A stretch of 32,747 bases of DNA, taken from the NCBI GenBank assembly GCA_902794035.1, contig CADBFN010000021.1, positions 1 to 32,747 of the forward strand, read 5' to 3'. A model generated the notes under the pieces. The model was not told the DNA's origin. It worked only from the letters and a program-made list of their open reading frames with translations, and made no database searches. Source of the stretch: an uncultured bacterium (lineage in GTDB: Bacteria; Cyanobacteriota; Vampirovibrionia; Gastranaerophilales; Gastranaerophilaceae). Below, in pieces: positions 13,675-22,036 of the stretch (positions within the stretch are counted from its first letter, which is position 1; each line of letters starts with the position of its first letter). A program made the translations under genes and the position numbers.

Positions 13675-13830
13675 TTAAAATCTGTAACCGCAGGTAAATG
13701 AATTAAACTCAAGAAAATCACGAACATATTTTAATATGTCCAAACTCTCATTTTCTTCTTTTTGGGGGATAATGTATTGGGTAAAATCTACAGGCATGCT
13801 TACAACCTGAACGTATTTGCTATTTGACAT
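13675..13830 (-). CDS. small protein gene coupled to the TPR gene, 51 aa
   Basis: The frame begins MSNSKYVQVVSMPVDF and ends FTCGYRF-stop. Its ATG overlaps the stop of the upstream TPR gene by 11 bases. AAAGGAG lies 4 bases before the ATG, within the 3' end of that gene. This arrangement is classical translational coupling. The product is soluble-looking, acidic in the middle (PQKEENESLDILKYVRDFLEF) and has one Cys. I recognise no family; the context suggests it works with the TPR protein. Confidence 0.55.
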   Translation of the reverse strand: MSNSKYVQVVSMPVDFTQYIIPQKEENESLDILKYVRDFLEFNSFTCGYRF

Positions 13831-15352
13831 CTAACTCCTTTAACTGATTTAATTTTGTATTAATTTTGTGCATGTATTCCAGATTATCTGTTTTTCTTGC
13901 ATAATTTTGTGCTTTGGTAAGTAATTTATAAGCTTTGTCTATATTATTAAATTCAACCATTACGTCAGCTGCAGCTTCATAATTTTGTGCTGTTTTCAGG
14001 GGAGTTTCTCCTTTAGTATAATTTTGAACGGCCTGAGAAAATGATTTTAAAGCTTTTTCAGGTTCATCAAATTTTAAGTGTGCTTTGCCTGTATTAGATG
14101 ATACAAACCCTTTTAAGTTGTAGTTTTCTGTTTCATCTGCAATATCTTTTGCAATTTCATAATAATCAAAGGCTTCTTTTTCATACATATCAGAATAAAT
14201 GTTACCTATTTTTGTTAAAGAAGTACTCTGTGCAGGTAAATTGTCTGCTTCTCCGGCATGAGAAACTGCACTTACATAATGATTCAGAGCAGGTGTTACT
14301 TGATTTACATCATCATAAATTTGTGCCATTGAGTAGTATGCTTTTGTTTTAACATTTTCATCTGTCGAAAGTCTTGTTGCCTGATGATAACTTTTCAGGG
14401 CTTGTGGCAAATAGTCATGATTATCATAAATTTTGCCGACTTCAAAATAAATTTTGCCTGATGTTTCTTTGTCATTAATTTCGGTTGCTCTGTTTAATGC
14501 GCGTTCAAATGTCTGAATTGCTTTTTCAGGATTTTGGGCATAAGCATATTTTTTTGCCTGAATAAATAATGATTTTAATTCTTTATCCTGAGGGATTTTT
14601 ACTTTTGAATCTCCTGCAACGTTTATTGGTATTACTTTTGAATTTTCTTCAATATTTGCAGGTTCCTGATTTGTTTCCTGTAATTCTTCCTGACGTTTGG
14701 TTTTGCTTGTCGAACCGTCCGGGAATTTTACTAAAAATCTTTCATTGATGTCATTTTCATCATATTTAAAATTTATTTTTTGTAAAAATAAAGTATCAAC
14801 CCAATTTTCAACAACTTTTGATTCTTTGTTCAGAGTTTCTGATATATGACCATCAAGTAATGAGGCTGCATTTTTTAGATTGGATTTGATTAATTTAACA
14901 TTTGGGTTGTCTTTAGTTACCTGTTTTTCAATAAGTGATATATAACCGTTTACTTCATCTGAAATGCTTTCCGGAGTTCCGATTGCTATAGCGGTGTTTT
15001 TAAAATCCTTTAAAATTTGAGCAATATTTAATGTATCATTAAATTCGGTGTGGGTTTGCTGTGTATTTTGAACGTATGATGTTGTTTGTCCCTGATTTTG
15101 GAATTTATTTGAATTTATATTAACATTTGAATATGCACTTGCTGCAAAGGATTGAGCATAATTAGGAGTATATGCGGGTTTTTGCTCTTGTGTATATTGT
15201 AGCCCTTTGCTTTTGGAATTAGGGTCTGTATTTTCCTGACGTTGGGTATTGGTTGAAGCAGTTTGTTCTTCCTCCTCACGGCGTTTAACCCTGCTTCTGC
15301 CATCTTGGTTTACATATGGTCTTTGATATATGTTGTTAAGACTTAATCCCAT
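13820..15352 (-). CDS. TPR-repeat protein, 510 aa
   Basis: Residues about 255-500 form a run of tetratricopeptide repeats (for example FIQAKKYAYAQNPEKAIQTF, IYFEVGKIYDNHDYLPQAL, AYYSMAQIYDDVNQVTPAL and AQNYEAAADVMVEFNN), with extra residues typical of the longer TPR type. The N-terminal ~110 residues are disordered and rich in Gln, Asn and Thr. A helical domain of ~90 residues follows. There is no signal peptide, so the protein is probably cytoplasmic. An RKRxx-type basic patch (RSRVKRREEEE) lies at residues ~19-29. AGAGG lies ~14 bases upstream of the ATG, a long spacing. It probably serves as a scaffold; no partner is identifiable except the coupled 51-aa gene. Confidence 0.8.
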   Translation of the reverse strand: MGLSLNNIYQRPYVNQDGRSRVKRREEEEQTASTNTQRQENTDPNSKSKGLQYTQEQKPAYTPNYAQSFAASAYSNVNINSNKFQNQGQTTSYVQNTQQTHTEFNDTLNIAQILKDFKNTAIAIGTPESISDEVNGYISLIEKQVTKDNPNVKLIKSNLKNAASLLDGHISETLNKESKVVENWVDTLFLQKINFKYDENDINERFLVKFPDGSTSKTKRQEELQETNQEPANIEENSKVIPINVAGDSKVKIPQDKELKSLFIQAKKYAYAQNPEKAIQTFERALNRATEINDKETSGKIYFEVGKIYDNHDYLPQALKSYHQATRLSTDENVKTKAYYSMAQIYDDVNQVTPALNHYVSAVSHAGEADNLPAQSTSLTKIGNIYSDMYEKEAFDYYEIAKDIADETENYNLKGFVSSNTGKAHLKFDEPEKALKSFSQAVQNYTKGETPLKTAQNYEAAADVMVEFNNIDKAYKLLTKAQNYARKTDNLEYMHKINTKLNQLKELDVK

Positions 15353-15623
15353 TTATACTACTTACCTCTAATCGAACAAGATATTCTACACTAAATTTAT
15401 CTGCTCTATTCCTCTGTCCGGTACTTTATTTGTACCATATTTATCAGTCTATGTAGTCAATCATTTGTATGATTTTTTACATGTTTTATTTAAGGATTTT
15501 TATAAAATTGTCAAAGTTTTGGATTTTTTAATTATCATGTAAATTTTTGTAAATGAAGGGATTAATTTTGTCAAAAATAAGAATTTATGTTTTTTTATAG
15601 CCGCAAGAAAGTAAAGGTTTTAT

Positions 15624-17339
15624 ATGAAAATTTTACCCTCAGTGTTTATTAATCAATCCCGTCCTGTATATCAAATAACACCATACAAAAAACAGGAAAA
15701 TGGTCAGGATACTTTTGTAAAAAGCACAAATTCATTATCTTTTACAGGTAATGAAGAATATCAAAATCCGTATCAAAAGGTTTTGCAAAATCCTACGCTG
15801 ACTCAAAAAGTAATGGAATTAGTTACAACTGCTGCAACAATATTAGTTGGAAAGGCTGCCGGAATAGTTCCAAAAACTCCAGATAATTGTATAGATGTCG
15901 AAAATATCTGTAAAGATGTGGTAAATGAGCAAAATGATGATAAGGAACAAATTTTACAGTATAGAGATGAAATAGATTCTTTAAAAGGAGAAATTGCTCA
16001 TTTACAGGAAGAAAACGAAAATTTAAGAAAGTTATATGAATCAAAATCAGATTTTCAGGCAGATATTTCTGAAAATATTTCCAAAGATAATGAAAATGAG
16101 AAAGATTCCGTAAATCCTGTTTCAGAAGCAACGAATGACAATGAGGAACAAAAGCCTTTGCCTGAAACGGATGAATATACTTTTGAATTTCCAAAGAAAA
16201 AAGCCGGTATTTTGTCAAAAGCACAAAAAGAATTAAAAGAAATTACAATGGGTTTGCCTTTGGGTGTAGTGTCAGGGCAAAAATTAGAACAAATTTGTAA
16301 AGAGCTGTTACAAAACGGCTCTCACCCTGTAGAAGGTGAAATAGTTGATAATAAAGATTTGATAGTTGATTTAAATAACAGATTAATTTCATCTGATAAA
16401 GAAAATTTAGATCAAATTATAGATGAATTTTATAAAAAATGTGAATTGGTATCAAAAGATGCTGAAATTTCAGGTAATACCGAAAATCCAAAAGTCGAAA
16501 TATATGAAACAGAAAAGGTAGTTCTTACACCGCCAAAAGTTCTTGGCAAAATTGAATTAAGTGATAAAGATGCTAATAAAAGGAGATTTAAGCCTGCATC
16601 TTCCGCTCAGGAAGATACTGATGTACAGTCGCCTAAAAGAACCGGTAAACGCCCGAGAATTGTTCGTAATGCAGAAAATTCGCGATCTCCTGAGCGTGTT
16701 GATTCTGAAATGGAATTAATGAATGATAAAACGAAAGTTTCAATTTTTAGGATTCCGGGTACTGTCGATAAAAATGTAATGGTAAATCTAAGACATTTGT
16801 TAGTAAAATTTGAACGTCAGGTCGAAAAAGAAAATATTAACCCGCGTTATCAGCATAGCCGAAGCTTAGGTCAAGTCTTTAATGAAGATATTTTGGCTGA
16901 ATTATCCGCACCAAATGACAGTCCTTATAAAAATATTAACAAAAATAATGCTGTAGAAATTGCAGATGCAATTAATTCAGATCCCAGATTTTGTGAAATG
17001 TTCACCTTGCATGCTGCAATGAGGTTAATCGACAGATTTGCAGACTTTAACAGCGATGTTCCTGTAGAAAGTCAATGTCATATGATTCTTGACAAATTGA
17101 CTGATGTTTTGCAAAAATCATTTAAAGAAGGCATAGAAGTTCGCCGTTATAAAGATCCTGCGAACAGAATAGGTTTACGTCTTTCAATATCAGAAGATGT
17201 TTATGATGAAGAAGCAAAAGCCATTTTTGGTTCATATCCTTTCAGATTAGGAATGTGCGAAAATCAGCCAAATCCGAATTTTTACAGTAAATATTCGAAA
17301 CAACCATTAATTTGTACAATTTTCACAAAAGGAATATAA
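15624..17339 (+). CDS. unknown 571-aa protein with N-terminal SLSFTGN tag and coiled coil
   Basis: I do not recognise the family. The N-terminus (MKILPSVFINQ..., then NSLSFTGN at 37-43) is of a kind I have seen in Gastranaerophilales unknowns, in which a short segment ends in F-T/K-G. Residues 60-83 are an amphipathic or hydrophobic helix, and 106-140 are a clear coiled coil (LQYRDEIDSLKGEIAHLQEE). A long acidic disordered middle follows, then a basic patch (KRTGKRPRIVR). The C-terminal ~190 residues look globular (HAAMRLIDRFADF ... FGSYPFRLGMCENQPN ... QPLICTIFTKGI). The order of tag, coiled coil, linker and compact C-terminal domain resembles an effector, but that is inference. AAAGG precedes the ATG. 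It forms an operon with the next gene. Confidence 0.7.
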   Translation: MKILPSVFINQSRPVYQITPYKKQENGQDTFVKSTNSLSFTGNEEYQNPYQKVLQNPTLTQKVMELVTTAATILVGKAAGIVPKTPDNCIDVENICKDVVNEQNDDKEQILQYRDEIDSLKGEIAHLQEENENLRKLYESKSDFQADISENISKDNENEKDSVNPVSEATNDNEEQKPLPETDEYTFEFPKKKAGILSKAQKELKEITMGLPLGVVSGQKLEQICKELLQNGSHPVEGEIVDNKDLIVDLNNRLISSDKENLDQIIDEFYKKCELVSKDAEISGNTENPKVEIYETEKVVLTPPKVLGKIELSDKDANKRRFKPASSAQEDTDVQSPKRTGKRPRIVRNAENSRSPERVDSEMELMNDKTKVSIFRIPGTVDKNVMVNLRHLLVKFERQVEKENINPRYQHSRSLGQVFNEDILAELSAPNDSPYKNINKNNAVEIADAINSDPRFCEMFTLHAAMRLIDRFADFNSDVPVESQCHMILDKLTDVLQKSFKEGIEVRRYKDPANRIGLRLSISEDVYDEEAKAIFGSYPFRLGMCENQPNPNFYSKYSKQPLICTIFTKGI

Positions 17340-17349
17340 AGAGGTAAAA

Positions 17350-17706
17350 ATGCATATATACGCGATAAATAGTATAAATTTCACGGCATCCGCAGGAGGC
17401 AGCGGAATAAAAAAAATTGAAAAAGAAAAATTAGGCAGAATAAGAAATAATTCTGCAAATAGAGCAAAAAAGGATTTTTACAACAATATTGATGCTTATT
17501 TAAACAAAAAATTTACTAAAAAACAATTTTTAGAAAATTTGAATAAATTTGCGCATAAGTTTGATGGAAATAAAATAAAATTAAATGATGCCGAACGCCA
17601 ATATCTTGATGATATGCTGACAACGATTGACTTATCCGGCAAGAGCACAAAAATTCCAGATAAATACATCGTTGATAACATAAGTGAATTGTTAAAAAAT
17701 CAATAA
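17350..17706 (+). CDS. unknown basic 118-aa protein with INFTAS tag
   Basis: The gene begins 10 bases after the previous stop, with AAAGAGG upstream of the ATG, so it is the second gene of an operon. The N-terminus MHIYAINSINFTASAGG echoes the SLSFTGN tag of its neighbour. The remainder is a Lys/Asn-rich helical protein (GRIRNNSANRAKKDFYNNIDAYLNKKFTKKQF). It has no signal peptide or membrane segment. It may be an immunity or chaperone partner of the larger protein, but there is no direct evidence. Confidence 0.65.
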   Translation: MHIYAINSINFTASAGGSGIKKIEKEKLGRIRNNSANRAKKDFYNNIDAYLNKKFTKKQFLENLNKFAHKFDGNKIKLNDAERQYLDDMLTTIDLSGKSTKIPDKYIVDNISELLKNQ

Positions 17707-17798
17707 ATTTATTTTATTAATATATAAAAGTAATAATTCCGCGGAGAATTTAACTTTGACTTCTGATAATGTAATTCCCCTGAAACAAATAAAAGAGC

Positions 17799-17827
17799 TT
17801 GCGTAAATATGATATTTAGGATAAAAT
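17799..17827 (+). promoter_or_regulatory. promoter of clpP
   Basis: TTGCGT and TAAAAT are 17 bases apart. Transcription would start ~15 bases before the ATG, just including the AAGGAGAGGG site. Confidence 0.6.
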
Positions 17828-17848
17828 TTTGTTAAAAAGGAGAGGGTA

Positions 17849-18469
17849 ATGGATCAGGAAACTTACATGAAAATAATGGGTTATGTCCCTACTGTTATTG
17901 AAGCATCTTCAAGAGGTGAAAAATCTTTTGATATTTTTTCAAGATTATTGAGAGAGAGAATAATCTTTTTGGGTACAGAAATTGATGATGATGTTGCAAA
18001 TTCTATCGTTGCTCAATTATTATTGTTAGATAGCGAAAATCCTGAAAAAGATATTATGTTGTACATAAATAGCCCCGGAGGTGTAATAACTGCCGGTATG
18101 GCAATTTATGATACTATGAATCTCATTAAAGCAGATGTTGCAACAATCTGTCTTGGAGAAGCAGCTTCAATGGGTGCATTTTTGTTGTGCTCAGGTGCTA
18201 AGGGTAAGAGAATGTCTTTGCCAAGTTCAAGAATTATGATTCACCAACCTTTAGGCGGTGCAAAAGGTCAGGCTACGGATATCGAGCTTGAAGCGAAAGA
18301 AATTATGCGTATGAAGAATATGCTGATTGATATTATTGCAAAAAATTCCGGTCAGGATCCGGCAAAAGTACGCGAAGATTGCGAACGTGACCATTATTTA
18401 TCTGCTTATGAAGCAAAAGAATATGGTTTGATTGACAAAGTTGTTGAAAAAGTCCCTTCAGGTAAATAA
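17849..18469 (+). CDS. clpP: ATP-dependent Clp protease proteolytic subunit
   Basis: ClpP forms the double-heptamer peptidase chamber used with Clp ATPases for regulated proteolysis. The catalytic triad is S107 (GEAASMGAF), H132 (MIHQPLGG) and D181 (ERDHYLSA). The oxyanion SPGG is at about 75-78. The 206-aa length is normal, with a short N-terminal axial region. A strong AAGGAGAGGG site precedes the ATG. No clpX follows; prs comes next with its own promoter, so clpP is probably transcribed alone. Confidence 0.97.
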   Translation: MDQETYMKIMGYVPTVIEASSRGEKSFDIFSRLLRERIIFLGTEIDDDVANSIVAQLLLLDSENPEKDIMLYINSPGGVITAGMAIYDTMNLIKADVATICLGEAASMGAFLLCSGAKGKRMSLPSSRIMIHQPLGGAKGQATDIELEAKEIMRMKNMLIDIIAKNSGQDPAKVREDCERDHYLSAYEAKEYGLIDKVVEKVPSGK

Positions 18470-18541
18470 TTTATATATTAAATTTTGTCGCAGCAAAAAA
18501 TAATATTTACCGATTTTAGTATTACAAAACTTAAAATAGAC

Positions 18542-18570
18542 TTGTGGTATAAGCCTGTCAAGTTTATAAT
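18542..18570 (+). promoter_or_regulatory. promoter of prs
   Basis: TTGTGG and a perfect TATAAT are 17 bases apart. The ~28-base leader contains GGAAAGGA. Confidence 0.7.
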
Positions 18571-18604
18571 ACTTCATGCTGATGTAAGTGGAAAGGATTT
18601 ATAA

Positions 18605-19624
18605 ATGGGTGCGATTGAAGAAAAAATTTATCCTGAATTAGAAAGGGCTATTAGTCCTAATCATGACATTAAATTATTTGCAGGACGTTCAAATCCGCAA
18701 TTGGCTCAGGAGATTGCCAATGAATTAGGTACAACAGTAGGTCCTATGGTTGTCAAGAATTTTTCTGACGGTGAAATCTATGTTCAGGTAAAAGAAAGTG
18801 TCAGAGGAGATGATGTTTTTATTATTCAGCCTGTTTGTAACCCTGTAAATGAAAATTTGATGGAACTTTTAATTATAATAGATGCATTTAAACGTGCAAG
18901 CGCAAAATCCATTACAGCAGTTATTCCTTATTACGGGTATGCAAGACAGGACAGAAAAACTTCAGGCAGAGAAGCTATTACTGCAAAATTAGTCGCAGAT
19001 TTGCTTACAACCGCAGGAACAGACAGAATTCTTGCAATGGATTTGCACACTGGTCAAATTCAGGGATTTTTTAATATTCTTGTGGATCATATATTTGCGG
19101 CTCCAATTTTGGTTAATTATATTAAATCATTAAACATAAATCCTGATGAAATGGTTGCTGTTTCTCCTGATATGGGTGGAGCTAACAGAACCAGATATTT
19201 TGCTAAAAGACTTGATTGCCCTATAGCGATTATTGATAAACGCCGTGACAAACACAACGAAGCTATTGCAGCAAATGTAATTGGTGATATTGAAGGTAAA
19301 GTTTGTTTAATGTTTGATGATATCATTGATACTGCAGGTACAATATGTGAAGCTTCAAAATTATTAAAATCACGCGGGGCAAAAGAAATTTATGTTGGTG
19401 CTACTCATCCTGTATTTTCCGGTCCTGCAGTAGAACGTTTGGGCTCTGCTCCTATTACCGAATGTATTGTAACAAATACTATTCCGCTTGATATGAGTAA
19501 AATGCCGTCAAATATCAAACAACTTTCTATAGCTCCGTTGCTTGCTCAGGCTATTGCAAGAATTCATGATGATGAATCTGTAAGTTCATTGTTTGGATTT
19601 GAAAAAGAAATGCAGGTAAACTAA
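18605..19624 (+). CDS. prs: ribose-phosphate pyrophosphokinase
   Basis: This enzyme makes PRPP from ribose 5-phosphate and ATP for nucleotide, histidine and tryptophan synthesis. It is a class I PRPP synthase with FSDGEIYVQV at the N-terminus, YYGYARQDRK (ATP and allosteric region), MDLHTGQIQGFF, VSPDMGGANRTRYFAKRL and the PRPP loop MFDDIIDTAGT. The length is 339 aa, slightly longer than the ~315-aa family norm because of an N-terminal extension of about 15 residues that begins MGAIEEKIYPELERA. The start is supported by GGAAAGGA. It faces the GGDEF/HD-GYP gene convergently. Confidence 0.96.
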   Translation: MGAIEEKIYPELERAISPNHDIKLFAGRSNPQLAQEIANELGTTVGPMVVKNFSDGEIYVQVKESVRGDDVFIIQPVCNPVNENLMELLIIIDAFKRASAKSITAVIPYYGYARQDRKTSGREAITAKLVADLLTTAGTDRILAMDLHTGQIQGFFNILVDHIFAAPILVNYIKSLNINPDEMVAVSPDMGGANRTRYFAKRLDCPIAIIDKRRDKHNEAIAANVIGDIEGKVCLMFDDIIDTAGTICEASKLLKSRGAKEIYVGATHPVFSGPAVERLGSAPITECIVTNTIPLDMSKMPSNIKQLSIAPLLAQAIARIHDDESVSSLFGFEKEMQVN

Positions 19625-19658
19625 TTTTAATATAGCTTACTTTATCAAATTTTATTCT

Positions 19659-19692
19659 ATCAAATATCATAATAATATTTGATTATACTTTT
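19659..19692. terminator. weak hairpin between convergent prs and GGDEF/HD-GYP genes
   Basis: ATCAAATAT and ATATTTGAT form a 9-bp AT-rich stem with a 7-base loop. The stem overlaps the stop of the minus-strand gene. T-rich sequence follows on the plus side. Its strength is doubtful because the stem has little GC. Confidence 0.35.
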
Positions 19693-21671
19693 GTGGTTAA
19701 AGATGGAGCAATAGCAATAAACGCACGAACCAAATCAGAATCCCACTGAATGCCTGCGCCTTCTTGCAAAATGGCACATGCTTTTTCAATAGGCATGCCT
19801 TTTCTGTATGGTCTGTCACTGACTAATGCGTGGTATGCATCTGCAACAGACACAATGCGGGCTTCAAGCGGAATTTCTTCTCCTTTTAACTTGTCAGGAT
19901 AACCATTACCGTCAAGTCTTTCATGGTGATGTTTTACTATAGGTATAAATTCTCTCAGTGCTTCGTTTGGCGCAAGAACTTTTTCCGCACCAATTGTTGG
20001 GTGTTGTTTCATAATTTCCCATTCATCATCATCAAGCTTCCCGGGTTTTTTCAATACATTTTCAGGGATACCAATTTTACCTATATCGTGAAGCATTGCA
20101 CCAATTTTAATTCTTTCAACGTCAGCTTCTGGAAGATTAACTGCCCTTGCCAACGCTTCAGAATATCTTGAAACACTTGTGGAGTGTCCTTTTGTATAAG
20201 GATCTTTTGCATCAATTGCACCTGCAAGTGATGTTACCATTTCCATTAGGTTGTTGTGGTTGAGTATATCTACGTTATTTATCTTTTTAACAAGTTCATC
20301 TTCAAAACTTATACCGTTTTCAAAATGGCGTTTGGCAAGAATTTCCGCAAATGAATTTACTGCAACATCATCCCAGAAATTGAAATCTTCTGTACTGATA
20401 ATTGCTGACATACCTTCTTTATAGCCTTTAGCCTGTGATATGTACATTGCCTGTTCCGCAAGTAACAACAATTTTTCCTGATCTTGTGCACAATCAGGAT
20501 ATGTTGCTACTCCGACAGATACTTTAACCGGTCCGACATCATCTACAAAACAACATGATAGGCAGTATGTTATGTATTCTGCCATATATTTTGCGTTTTT
20601 AGTATCTGTTTCAGGCATAATGACAGCTATTTCATCTCCGCCGTAACGTCCTGCAGAATCCGTATTTTTAATGTTCTGTTTAACTTTTTCTGCAATTATT
20701 TTTATTACCTCGTCACCTTTGGCATGACCAAGTTCTCTGTTGATTTTGGTTATGTTATTAACATCAAACATAACTACAGATAACGGAGTTTTATTATCAT
20801 TTGATTTTGCAATTTCTTTTGCAAGAACTTCCTGAAATCCTCTGTGTGTATAGAGAGAAGTTAATGTATCAGTATTTGCAAATTTGTTTGTTTGTTCAAG
20901 AAGCTGGATATTATGAATGTACATTCCCATATAATTTGCAAGGAATGTAGATACGTTAATATTCAATCTTGAAATACCTTTACCGACAAGCATTACACCA
21001 ATACATTTATTAACAGACATCATAGGAATAATTACTGATGCGGTTTTGTTAAGATATGGAATTTTAATATAGTCAATGTTATCTTTGTCTATAATTGATT
21101 TTGAATTAAAGCACTCGACAATAGGATTTGTTTCATCTGACAAAAACACTTTTGAATTATAAGAATTTCCTGATTTTGAGTATAATCTTATATTCAGGCA
21201 TTTTGATTTTTCATGTAATAAACCAAAACCTATAAAATTCCATTTTTGTTTTTTTACAAAAATGTCATTTAAACGGGAAAACAGGTTGATTAAACTTGAA
21301 TTGTTTGTAAATGCATCCGAAATACTCCTCATAATTTCAGCGTAATTTACAGCTACAGGAGTTGAACTTTGTTCCTGAGGATAAGGTACAAAAGGATGAG
21401 AGTGTGATTTATCAACATTAAAATTATTGATAGTCTCAACTATACTGCTAAAGCTTTGATTCTCGCCAAACGGATTTTTCTTTTCAGGTTGCCGAATTTC
21501 AACAGGCTTTGAAAAATTTGCATTATAAGGATTAATCTTATTATTTATAATTTTAGGTATAGAACCATCTATTTTTTCAATAAGATTTTCTATAGGATTA
21601 GAGCTTAAAGATTTTTTAGATACTTCAGCTTCCTTATTTGTTTTTTTATTATTTGTTTGTTCCAAATCCAA
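19683..21671 (-). CDS. GAF-GGDEF-HD-GYP cyclic-di-GMP signalling protein
   Basis: A 662-aa soluble regulator with an Asn/Ser/Pro-rich disordered N-terminus (~1-105) and a GAF-like sensor domain (~110-260). A diguanylate cyclase domain follows with RYGGDEIAVIMP (GGDEI at ~343), and a C-terminal HD-GYP phosphodiesterase domain with HDIGKIG (~526), HHHERLDGNGYP (~581) and VADAYHAL. Both catalytic signatures are intact except F to I in GGDEF. The inhibitory RxxD site upstream of GGDE is KxxD, so product inhibition may be lost. The start is a TTG: the codon before it is a stop and the next in-frame ATG is at residue ~115. The promoter carries a palindromic operator shared with the gene at 24531 and leaves a ~180-base leader. 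Confidence 0.92.
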   Translation of the reverse strand: MDLEQTNNKKTNKEAEVSKKSLSSNPIENLIEKIDGSIPKIINNKINPYNANFSKPVEIRQPEKKNPFGENQSFSSIVETINNFNVDKSHSHPFVPYPQEQSSTPVAVNYAEIMRSISDAFTNNSSLINLFSRLNDIFVKKQKWNFIGFGLLHEKSKCLNIRLYSKSGNSYNSKVFLSDETNPIVECFNSKSIIDKDNIDYIKIPYLNKTASVIIPMMSVNKCIGVMLVGKGISRLNINVSTFLANYMGMYIHNIQLLEQTNKFANTDTLTSLYTHRGFQEVLAKEIAKSNDNKTPLSVVMFDVNNITKINRELGHAKGDEVIKIIAEKVKQNIKNTDSAGRYGGDEIAVIMPETDTKNAKYMAEYITYCLSCCFVDDVGPVKVSVGVATYPDCAQDQEKLLLLAEQAMYISQAKGYKEGMSAIISTEDFNFWDDVAVNSFAEILAKRHFENGISFEDELVKKINNVDILNHNNLMEMVTSLAGAIDAKDPYTKGHSTSVSRYSEALARAVNLPEADVERIKIGAMLHDIGKIGIPENVLKKPGKLDDDEWEIMKQHPTIGAEKVLAPNEALREFIPIVKHHHERLDGNGYPDKLKGEEIPLEARIVSVADAYHALVSDRPYRKGMPIEKACAILQEGAGIQWDSDLVRAFIAIAPSLTTKV

Positions 21672-21710
21672 CTACCTGTTTTTTTATCTAAATCATGTAA
21701 TATTTTTTTT

Positions 21711-21739
21711 TTGACAAGTTTTTGAGATTTTTTTACATT
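21711..21739 (+). promoter_or_regulatory. orphan plus-strand promoter-like sequence
   Basis: A perfect TTGACA and TACATT stand 17 bases apart inside the leader of the GGDEF gene, on the opposite strand. No plus-strand gene follows for kilobases. It may be chance in T-rich DNA or may drive an unannotated RNA. Confidence 0.3.
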
Positions 21740-21847
21740 ACTTAAATAAATTGTACTCTAAAATTTTATATTATCAAATACTACAAACAGATGGAAAATA
21801 TTGTTAATTCCCCTATTTTACCTCGAAAACTTTCTATAAAAATATAT

Positions 21848-21888
21848 TACTACACTTATAGTATAAAGCATATTTAATTCTTTTCCAA
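21848..21888 (-). promoter_or_regulatory. promoter of the GGDEF/HD-GYP gene with overlapping palindromic operator
   Basis: On the minus strand TTGGAA and TATACT are 17 bases apart (21860-21888). The -10 overlaps the palindrome TACTACACTTATAGTA (21848-21863, plus-strand reading), one base different from the core at 24490. The half sites TACTACA/TGTAGTA are of the BlaI/MecI/CopY operator type. Confidence 0.55.
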
Positions 21889-21905
21889 CCCATGTTTTAA
21901 GTTTT

Positions 21906-22031
21906 GTTAATAAGTAGATAAGTTGATAAGTAGTAAGCTAGATAAATTCGTATCGTGCATTAATATTAGTAAAATAGCACCATATTGAAAATAATTAATT
22001 TCTGAAATGAACTTATCTACTTAATTACTTC
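21906..22031. repeat. inverted repeat, AAGTAGATAAGTT arms
   Basis: TTAATAAGTAGATAAGTT at the left pairs with AACTTATCTACTTAATTA at the right, matching at 16 of 18 positions, ~110 bases apart. It fills most of the gap before the next gene's stop codon, and no gene is visible in it. It may act as a bidirectional hairpin or be a MITE relic. Confidence 0.45.
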
Positions 22032-22036
22032 ATAAT

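Noticed and set aside
15823-16224. 133-codon minus-strand frame inside the 571-aa gene
   Set aside because: Antisense shadow of AT-rich coding DNA. No ribosome-binding site, and its Phe/His/Leu-rich composition mirrors Lys/Glu codons.
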